The position numbers and the translations under genes are program-made. Shown one piece after another: positions 1 to 2,792 of a stretch of DNA of 6,109 bases (the stretch's first letter is position 1; each line of letters begins with the position of its first letter). Origin of the DNA: Patescibacteria group bacterium UBA6899 (GTDB lineage: Bacteria > Patescibacteriota > Minisyncoccia > Phycocordibacterales > UBA6899); NCBI GenBank assembly GCA_002451235.1, contig DKBN01000035.1, positions 1 to 6,109 on the forward strand, written 5' to 3'. The notes beneath the pieces were generated by a model that had not been told where the DNA came from, searched no databases, and worked only from the letters and a program-made list of their open reading frames with translations.

Positions 1-60
1 ACAGGGAGTAAGTCGTAACAAGGCACGGGTAGCGGAAGCTGCTCGTGGATCAATTCCAAT
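1..60 (+). rRNA. 16S ribosomal RNA, 3' end (partial)
   Basis: The universal AAGTCGTAACAAGG block lies at 10-23 and is followed by a complete helix 45: C24-C33 pairs with G38-G47 in ten pairs, including two G-U, closed by the conserved GGAA loop at 34-37 whose adenines are the usual KsgA dimethylation targets. GGATCA at 47-52 is also conserved. By alignment to E. coli the mature end should be near position 60. The tail after GGATCA reads ATTCCAAT where nearly all bacteria have CCTCCTTA, so the anti-Shine-Dalgarno core is changed at two bases. The rest of the gene lies before the window. RsmI, encoded at 2793, modifies C1402 of this same molecule. The identity is certain; whether this copy is functional, or joined to foreign sequence at GGATCA, is not. 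Confidence 0.93.
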
Positions 61-400
61 TCGGACGTTGTGCCCCTCTCGAGTGGGCATGACTGATGTC
101 GATCTTCATCTTGTATGAAGTCATAGGTATGGTGGTATTCCTTTTCATTCCACTGCGTAGTATGCGCGCGTTGCATATCGGATACCCCCGCGATACGTTA
201 CGGGGAAAGTGAGCGGAGCAAAAGAAAGCTCGATACTCGCGGAACTTGGTGACACACAATTTCAAAAGATCGTACCAATAGTGCGGTGTTTTGGTTTCTA
301 GAAAGTACAATGACTGGTCAGATCACGCTATACCGAGTTCGTTGTCGATCAACAACAAACTAGGTATAACGCCCCGATGGGGGGATTTTGTGAAAATTTA
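61..400. other. Post-16S spacer with hairpins, no gene seen
   Basis: No tRNA, 23S start or ORF with a ribosome binding site can be supported here. Small hairpins occur just after the rRNA: TGCCC/GGGCA near 70-88, and CTTCAT/ATGAAG around 104-120. The strongest structure is at 329-368: arms of 17 bases with 15 pairs, a 6-base loop and two mismatches (G-A and C-A). It is followed at 372-387 by CCCC-GAT-GGGG and a short T run. Together these could end the 16S transcript, but the T tract is only four bases long. The 86-residue minus-strand ORF over 50-310 has no supporting signals. Confidence 0.5.
329..388 (+). terminator. Candidate 16S transcript terminator region
   Basis: A long imperfect hairpin (329-345 with 352-368, 15 of 17 paired) is followed directly by a short GC hairpin, CCCC at 373-376 with GGGG at 380-383, and GGATTTT. 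It lies between the 16S gene and a convergent minus-strand gene, where a terminator is expected. The weak T run makes this tentative; the long hairpin could instead be an rRNA trailer structure or processing site. Confidence 0.4.
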
Positions 401-433
401 AAGTTAAAACCGCCGCAGATCATGCGACGGCTT
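401..433 (-). terminator. Rho-independent terminator of the minus-strand gene at 506-829
   Basis: Read on the minus strand, AAGCCGTCGC (433-424) pairs with GCGGCGGTTT (416-407) in ten pairs including G-U, around the loop ATGATCT. It runs into TTTTAACTTTAAATTTT. It lies about 70 bases beyond the stop codon at 506. Read on the plus strand the same stem is followed by a less pure T stretch, so it might also stop 16S read-through. Confidence 0.75.
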
Positions 434-505
434 GTTTGTTGGGGGTGGTTCTTGGCTAACTCCCGGAAGCGACCTTTGCCGCGGTAGGGGAGCATGTTGC
501 CGGGA

Positions 506-829
506 CTAGGTGGGGGTAGCGACGGCATGTGCGTTTCCAAGTAGATCAAGCTGCTCTTCGTCTTCGGGCCGGTATGCGCCGGAGAACGGATGTTTCAGCT
601 TGCTACCCTTCTCGCGCGCTTCGTAAATGAGAAGGGCACGGAATGCACGGTCGAGCTCAGCCCATCTTTCCATGTCATTCGTCTGATCGCGTTTTTCTTT
701 TGCGTATTTTGCGGTCCACGTCGAAGGGTCATTGGGAACCGGTCCAGCATGAAACACTTTCCCGAGATCAATCATTGTCTCGAGCTTTTCTTTTGGTTGT
801 TTGGGGGGGCGATCTCTATGCCTACCCAT
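506..829 (-). CDS. Hypothetical 107-residue charged protein
   Basis: I do not recognise this protein. The start at 829 is chosen over an upstream in-frame ATG at 859 because CTGGAGG lies seven bases before it, and because the 859 ATG falls inside a hairpin near the predicted transcript start. The protein is soluble and highly charged. It opens with a basic proline-rich stretch (MGRHRDRPPKQPKEK), has a central probably helical segment (about residues 48-78) rich in Asp, Glu, Arg and Trp, and ends in a neutral tail GNAHAVATPT. No signal peptide, membrane segment or Cys motif is visible. It has its own promoter (885-913) and terminator (401-433), which argues it is a real single-gene unit. It is transcribed divergently from the small membrane protein at 960, with which it shares promoter DNA. 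Confidence 0.7.
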   Translation of the reverse strand: MGRHRDRPPKQPKEKLETMIDLGKVFHAGPVPNDPSTWTAKYAKEKRDQTNDMERWAELDRAFRALLIYEAREKGSKLKHPFSGAYRPEDEEQLDLLGNAHAVATPT

Positions 830-857
830 GTTTAAACCTCCAGGTTGATTGAAGAAC

Positions 858-875
858 ATGGCTTAACTAAGCCAT
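858..875. repeat. Perfect 8-bp inverted repeat at the predicted mRNA 5' end
   Basis: ATGGCTTA-AC-TAAGCCAT is a perfect hairpin with a two-base spacer. The minus-strand promoter predicts a transcript start near 878, so the hairpin would begin about three bases from the 5' end of the mRNA for the gene at 829. It could be a stabilising 5' hairpin, or, as DNA, an operator just downstream of the start. Confidence 0.6.
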
Positions 876-884
876 ACCAGTTCC

Positions 885-913
885 ATACTAATTGATTTGA
901 CAATTTGTGTCAA
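885..913 (-). promoter_or_regulatory. Promoter for the gene at 506-829
   Basis: On the minus strand a perfect TTGACA -35 (913-908) is followed by a 17-base spacer and TAGTAT (890-885) as -10. The expected start is near 878, about 49 bases before the ATG. Its -35 lies inside the spacer of the opposing plus-strand promoter. Confidence 0.65.
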
Positions 914-926
914 TATGTGCTATGAT
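897..926 (+). promoter_or_regulatory. Strong extended -10 promoter for the gene at 960
   Basis: TTGACA (897-902), an 18-base spacer and TATGAT (921-926) preceded by TGC (extended -10) form a near-consensus sigma-70-type promoter. The start should fall near 933, leaving about 27 bases before the ATG at 960. The two -35 boxes here form a palindrome, TTGACA-ATTTG-TGTCAA. Confidence 0.8.
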
Positions 927-959
927 TTTTCTGTTGAAAACTTGATTTTGGGGAGATAA

Positions 960-1130
960 ATGGCAACGACGTCGTGGATCGTCTTGTTCCTTGCTGTATC
1001 GGGAAGTTTTTTTTGTTTTTCGTTTGTAGACGGAGGAAAAGGGAGGATTCGCCGCTGGATCGCATTAGTATTTTTACTGGCGGCCATCATGGTATTGCTG
1101 GACCTAAACTTGTTCGGTCCGGCGCCGTAG
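960..1130 (+). CDS. Small two-helix membrane protein, 56 residues, unknown function
   Basis: The reading frame is supported by a near-consensus promoter at 897-926, a GGGGAG ribosome binding site four bases before the ATG, and a terminator hairpin that begins four bases after the TAG. The protein has two hydrophobic stretches, about residues 6-22 (WIVLFLAVSGSFFCFSF) and 33-47 (WIALVFLLAAIMVLL). They are separated by a short basic loop rich in Gly and Arg (residues 25-32), with the end LNLFGPAP. A hairpin of two membrane helices with a positive, presumably cytoplasmic, loop is the simplest reading. I know no family for it. Its tail (AAIM, then LFGPAP) resembles that of the convergent 46-residue protein at 1179-1319. 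A short membrane-active peptide of toxin or regulatory type is possible but unproven. Confidence 0.75.
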   Translation: MATTSWIVLFLAVSGSFFCFSFVDGGKGRIRRWIALVFLLAAIMVLLDLNLFGPAP

Positions 1131-1133
1131 CAA

Positions 1134-1176
1134 AAGGCCCGTTGGATAACATCTTGCGATGCACCCAACGGGCCTT
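1134..1176. terminator. Bidirectional terminator hairpin, copy 1 of a repeated RNA motif
   Basis: AAGGCCCGTTGG (1134-1145) and CCAACGGGCCTT (1165-1176) form a perfect 12-bp stem between two convergent genes ending at 1130 (+) and 1179 (-). Plus-strand reading continues into TTATTCATTTCTT; minus-strand reading continues into TTTTG. The 19-base loop holds an inner ATC/GAT stem that, on the minus strand, is capped by GCAA, a GNRA tetraloop. The same architecture recurs at 1769-1805. Confidence 0.8.
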
Positions 1177-1178
1177 AT

Positions 1179-1319
1179 TCATTTCTTAAGATCTCTTCTG
1201 CGAAGGACCTCGTTCGGTCCCCCGAACAAGGCGTCAAAGATCGCGGCCGGGAAAGCCATGATGGCCGCGAAGAGGATGACAATTCCGAAGGAGATGGAAT
1301 GCTTGGCCGAGCGTGTCAT
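1179..1319 (-). CDS. Small membrane protein, 46 residues, third gene of a coupled operon
   Basis: Start ATG at 1319 overlaps the TGA of the preceding gene in an ATGA (1316-1319), a classic sign of translational coupling, and has GGAAGGAA upstream. The protein has a short basic N-terminus (MTRSAKHS), one hydrophobic helix at about residues 9-30 (FGIVILFAAIMAFPAAIF), and a basic tail ending in RRRDLKK. The transcript ends in the hairpin at 1134-1176. The same frame stays open upstream to 1592 (137 codons), but the start with ribosome binding site and overlap is better supported. Function unknown. The AAIM plus LFGGP pattern is shared with the convergent 56-residue protein. Confidence 0.65.
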   Translation of the reverse strand: MTRSAKHSISFGIVILFAAIMAFPAAIFDALFGGPNEVLRRRDLKK

Positions 1320-1516
1320 GGTCTTTTCCTTCCAAGCCGCCGAACACGCTTGCGTTTTTCTTTCTGCGATCTTCGGCGCATCCCCCTTCCGTATTCGCTC
1401 AGACTCGGAAGTGCGAGAGAAAGTCTTGATGTCGTGGATCGGAAAAAGCTGTGTCCCAGGGCCATGCTGATAAAAATCGCAGCCATCACAGCGTGTTGGT
1501 GTGGGGCTCTCATCAT
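1316..1516 (-). CDS. Hypothetical 66-residue basic protein, second gene of a coupled operon
   Basis: The first ATG (1516) overlaps the stop of the upstream gene as ATGA (1513-1516), and AGGAGG ends two bases before it. A second ATG directly follows and has better spacing (5 bases), so residue 1 or 2 may be the true start. The N-terminal half carries a hydrophobic stretch (about residues 9-25, AVMAAIFISMAL), too short for a confident membrane helix. The C-terminal third is extremely basic (a run of KEKRKRVRRLGRKR). No known family is recognised. An alternative frame over the same DNA is also open, so the protein assignment rests mainly on the ribosome binding site and the coupled starts. Confidence 0.55.
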   Translation of the reverse strand: MMRAPHQHAVMAAIFISMALGHSFFRSTTSRLSLALPSLSEYGRGMRRRSQKEKRKRVRRLGRKRP

Positions 1517-1689
1517 TTCCTCCTGAGTCCTTGGTTGATCTTCTCCACACGATTGATCGCCTGAGCCCGAAGGATCGCCGCCGCCCGTTCACGGTTGGCC
1601 TTTTGGTGGAGATCGACTGCTGGGGTTGGATTTTCCTCCTTACTGTCCTTCGACGGTACCCGATTCGCTTTCATCATTGCCCTTGTCAT
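1513..1689 (-). CDS. Hypothetical 58-residue helical protein, first gene of a coupled operon
   Basis: The frame starts at ATG 1689, preceded by GAGGAGG with AAAC between, and ends at TGA 1513-1515 overlapping the next start. A plausible promoter lies at 1720-1747. The product begins MTRAMMKANR, has a short acidic and proline-containing linker (KDSKEENPTP), and ends in an amphipathic, probably helical segment (residues 27-58) rich in Ala, Arg, Asn and Gln. It is soluble and basic. No family is recognised. As leader of a three-gene chain ending in a membrane peptide, it might be a partner or antidote of the downstream products, but this is speculation. Confidence 0.65.
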   Translation of the reverse strand: MTRAMMKANRVPSKDSKEENPTPAVDLHQKANRERAAAILRAQAINRVEKINQGLRRK

Positions 1690-1719
1690 GTTTCCTCCTC
1701 AGTGGGAACTTCTCTTTGT

Positions 1720-1747
1720 AGCATACGTTTTTGGGGCGTATTGTAAA
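1720..1747 (-). promoter_or_regulatory. Candidate promoter for the three-gene operon
   Basis: On the minus strand TTTACA (1747-1742), a 16-base spacer and TATGCT (1725-1720) fit a moderate sigma-70-type promoter. The start near 1713 would leave a leader of about 24 bases that includes the GAGGAGG ribosome binding site. Confidence 0.5.
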
Positions 1748-1768
1748 TATAGAAGATACAAAGAGAGA

Positions 1769-1805
1769 GCCCCGCCGGATAGTCTTGCGACAATACCAAC
1801 GGGGC
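1769..1805 (-). terminator. Terminator-like hairpin, copy 2 of the repeated RNA motif
   Basis: On the minus strand GCCCCGTTGG (1805-1796) pairs with CCGGCGGGGC (1778-1769) in ten pairs, two of them G-U. The two wobbles become A-C mismatches on the plus strand, so minus is the likely RNA sense. The 17-base loop holds a GTC/GAC inner stem capped by GCAA. It begins six bases after the stop of the gene at 1811-2107. The following TCTCTTTGTATCTT is only a weak T tract. Confidence 0.6.
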
Positions 1806-1810
1806 GGGTC

Positions 1811-2107
1811 TTAGGCGTCGTCATGAGGGGTCCTCATTGTGGCACCTGAGAGTACACAGTCGTAAGAGATCCATTGCAGGGCAGTCCGGACGCCATCGTC
1901 GAAAGTACTCACTATTGCGACGACGAATGGGTTCATGCCGCACATCTGGTCGATGACATCTTGCCATGACCGTTGCAGCGCTGCCAGTTCATCTTCGAGC
2001 GTTTTTTTGCGCGGGGGCTCCGCTTTTTTTCTTCCTGGGACGCTTAGTATTGGCCGCAAGGCGTTCGCGCTGTGAAGCGTGGGGCGTTGAGATAATACCG
2101 CTGACAT
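1811..2107 (-). CDS. Hypothetical 98-residue protein, possibly part of a longer frameshifted product
   Basis: The ATG at 2107 has an excellent ribosome binding site (AAAGGAGG, five bases away). The N-terminal third is low in recognisable structure and ends in basic patches (GRKKAEPPRKK). The C-terminal two thirds (from about residue 36, TLEDELAALQRSW) looks like a folded, mostly helical domain with two Cys, many aromatics and acidic residues. I do not recognise it. A second frame covering the first third of this gene is open from 2165 to 1989 and also reads like a protein. Two seven-adenine tracts (2030-2024 and 2008-2002 on this strand) lie in the overlap, where loss of one A would fuse that frame to this C-terminal domain. 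The gene is closed by the hairpin at 1769-1805. Confidence 0.6.
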   Translation of the reverse strand: MSAVLSQRPTLHSANALRPILSVPGRKKAEPPRKKTLEDELAALQRSWQDVIDQMCGMNPFVVAIVSTFDDGVRTALQWISYDCVLSGATMRTPHDDA

Positions 2108-2165
2108 GACTCCCTCCTTTCAGGGAACTAGGTCTTCGAAGAAACTCTCTATACTTCATTGTCAT
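1989..2165 (-). CDS. Overlapping 58-residue basic ORF, alternative or fused upstream frame
   Basis: This frame starts at ATG 2165 (or 2159) and overlaps the 5' part of the 98-residue gene. The product is strongly basic, with RERLAANTKRPRKKK near the end. No good ribosome binding site precedes either ATG, but a TATATTAT -10-like box ends six bases before 2165, which would give a leaderless or near-leaderless message. If one adenine of either seven-adenine tract were lost by transcriptional slippage, ribosomal shift or sequence error, this frame would continue into TLEDELAALQ and give a protein of about 117 residues. It may alternatively be only a chance frame over the 5' leader of the 98-residue gene. 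Confidence 0.35.
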   Translation of the reverse strand: MTMKYREFLRRPSSLKGGSHVSGIISTPHASQRERLAANTKRPRKKKSGAPAQKNARR

Positions 2166-2171
2166 GCCACC

Positions 2172-2203
2172 ATAATATACGTCAAGAGTCAATATCCACA
2201 CAA
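2172..2203 (-). promoter_or_regulatory. Candidate promoter upstream of the 98-residue gene
   Basis: On the minus strand TTGTGT (2203-2198), an 18-base spacer and TATATT (2179-2174) form a plausible promoter. A shifted reading, TATTAT at 2177-2172, would place the start on the ATG at 2165. Transcripts would carry either the near-leaderless upstream frame or a 5' leader of about 58 bases before the ATG at 2107. Confidence 0.45.
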
Positions 2204-2217
2204 ATAAGGTCCCACTT

Positions 2218-2280
2218 CGAAGTGCGCATGCCCACTCCGATACCGTACCCGTCCCCACACCAGGGACCGAGTCATGATCA
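2218..2280 (-). pseudogene. Degenerate 3' half of tRNA-Ile
   Basis: The 15 bases at 2218-2232 are identical to the 3' end of the intact tRNA gene and its flank (2352-2366). Positions 2259-2280 match the anticodon arm, variable region and start of the T stem (2379-2398 region) with a few changes, so the anticodon loop CTGATCA still contains GAT. The T loop and the second T-stem strand are replaced by unrelated sequence (about 2233-2256), so no T arm can form. It lies downstream of the intact gene in the transcription direction. Confidence 0.65.
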
Positions 2281-2309
2281 GGGTGAAGCGAGACCCGCAA
2301 GCTTCACCC
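2281..2309. repeat. Perfect 9-bp hairpin next to the tRNA remnant
   Basis: GGGTGAAGC (2281-2289) and GCTTCACCC (2301-2309) form a perfect stem with an 11-base loop. There is no T tract after it on the minus strand, so it is not a standard terminator for the tRNA transcript. It directly abuts the degenerate anticodon arm and replaces where the 5' half of that tRNA copy would be. Confidence 0.55.
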
Positions 2310-2323
2310 ACTCTCTTGATTCT

Positions 2324-2463
2324 GTCTTTCAAAAATTCGAATTTTCACGGGCGAAGTGCGCATGCCTGGACTCGAACCAGGGACCTCGTCATTATCAGTG
2401 ACGCGCTCTAACCACCTGAGCTACACGCGCACTTCGCCAATCAATATCGAATTTTTGAAAGAC
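2324..2463. repeat. 140-bp inverted-repeat unit enclosing the tRNA-Ile gene
   Basis: The 17 bases GTCTTTCAAAAATTCGA (2324-2340) recur exactly as the reverse complement at 2447-2463. Inside, GGCGAAGT (2350-2357) and ACTTCGCC (2431-2438) pair directly next to the tRNA acceptor stem. A transcript would fold with its 5' leader and 3' trailer base-paired (17 pairs, an internal loop of 8 and 9 bases, then 8 pairs) leading into the acceptor stem. As DNA the 17-bp ends look like short terminal inverted repeats, but no target-site duplication is evident. Confidence 0.75.
2357..2430 (-). tRNA. tRNA-Ile, anticodon GAU
   Basis: The 74-base gene folds into a full cloverleaf: acceptor GCGCGTG with CATGCGC (one G-U), D stem GCTC/GAGC, anticodon stem CGTCA/TGACG with loop CTGATAA (anticodon GAT), T stem CCTGG/CCAGG with loop TTCGAGT, and discriminator A. 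CCA is not encoded (ACTT follows), so it must be added by the CCA-adding enzyme. GAU reads AUC and AUU. In many bacteria tRNA-Ile(GAU) sits between the 16S and 23S genes; here it lies about 2.3 kb away on the opposite strand from 16S. Leader and trailer are complementary, and the base before position 1 (T) pairs with the discriminator A, which is unusual for a processing substrate. Confidence 0.95.
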
Positions 2464-2487
2464 CTAACCACCTGAGCTACACGCGCA
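2464..2487 (-). pseudogene. Fragment: 5' end of tRNA-Ile (acceptor strand and D arm)
   Basis: Twenty-four bases are identical to the start of the intact tRNA gene (2408-2431), covering the 5' acceptor strand through most of the D arm, then stop abruptly where the 17-bp inverted repeat begins. No anticodon or T arm follows. It lies immediately downstream of a good promoter, so it would form the first 25 or so bases of the tRNA primary transcript. Confidence 0.8.
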
Positions 2488-2496
2488 AGTGCGGAA

Positions 2497-2525
2497 AATA
2501 TAGCAAAAATGACCTATCGGAGCAA
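2497..2525 (-). promoter_or_regulatory. Extended -10 promoter for the tRNA-Ile transcript
   Basis: On the minus strand TTGCTC (2525-2520), a 17-base spacer ending in TGC, and TATATT (2502-2497) form an extended -10 promoter. The start should be near 2490, directly at the truncated tRNA copy and about 60 bases before the mature tRNA. Confidence 0.65.
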
Positions 2526-2587
2526 TGTATTGACTCTCCCTTTCTTATTGATACCGTGAGAATGGATCACCGAACAGGAGAGACGAT

Positions 2588-2731
2588 ATGTCTTTCAGAA
2601 ATGCCCTAGACCACGTGCCATACTTTCGAGCTACATCGAAAAAACGTCTGTTACGGTGGACCTACCATCGTCGCGCGGACCTTATTGTGGCCGCAGTCGC
2701 CATTGTTCTTGCCCTTATCCATCGGTATTGA
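2588..2731 (+). CDS. Small membrane protein, 47 residues, unknown function
   Basis: ATG at 2588 is preceded by AGGAGAG with spacing of six to eight bases, and the TGA at 2729-2731 is followed within five bases by a terminator hairpin. These signals support an isolated small gene. The first 30 residues are strongly basic and aromatic (a patch of SKKRLLRWTYHRR at 17-29). Residues 32-44 (LIVAAVAIVLALI) form one hydrophobic helix ending just before the C-terminus (HRY). It would sit in the membrane with a basic cytoplasmic N-terminal domain. A TTGACT -35-like box lies at 2530-2535, but no clear -10 follows. I recognise no family. Its distance from neighbours and private terminator suggest independent expression. 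Confidence 0.65.
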   Translation: MSFRNALDHVPYFRATSKKRLLRWTYHRRADLIVAAVAIVLALIHRY

Positions 2732-2735
2732 TGGT

Positions 2736-2766
2736 CGCCCCCCCAATCGCGGGGCGCTTTTCTTTC
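2736..2766 (+). terminator. Rho-independent terminator of the 47-residue gene
   Basis: CGCCCC (2736-2741) pairs with GGGGCG (2751-2756) across a nine-base loop and is followed by CTTTTCTTT. It begins five bases after the stop codon and lies 27 bases before the rsmI start. Confidence 0.7.
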
Positions 2767-2792
2767 AGAAGAAAATGAGAGAGGATAGCATC

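Noticed and set aside
50..310. 86-codon minus-strand ORF in the 16S spacer
   Set aside because: It runs into the rRNA end, lacks a ribosome binding site and promoter, and its composition does not look like a folded protein.
1179..1592. 137-codon minus-strand ORF
   Set aside because: Its start has no good ribosome binding site. Three shorter frames with purine-rich sites and two exact ATGA overlaps explain the region better; its last 46 codons are kept as a separate gene.
53..2120. Intron between GGATCA and a downstream CCTCC as cause of the altered 16S tail
   Set aside because: The downstream CCTCC instances at 1517-1522, 1692-1697 and 2113-2117 are complements of minus-strand ribosome binding sites, and no intron structure or homing endonuclease is seen. 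It cannot be excluded without RNA data.
1989..2300. 103-codon minus-strand ORF from 2300
   Set aside because: Its first part reads through the tRNA remnant and the promoter before 2165. Only the part from 2165 is considered, with low confidence.
2218..2366. 15-bp direct repeat of the tRNA 3' end as attachment sites of an integrated element
   Set aside because: The copies are only 134 bp apart and enclose no integrase or cargo; the second copy is part of a longer tRNA remnant, so duplication explains it better.
2685..2792. N-terminal extension of RsmI
   Set aside because: It would overlap the 47-residue gene and its terminator and precede the conserved start of the family; the ribosome binding site favours 2793.
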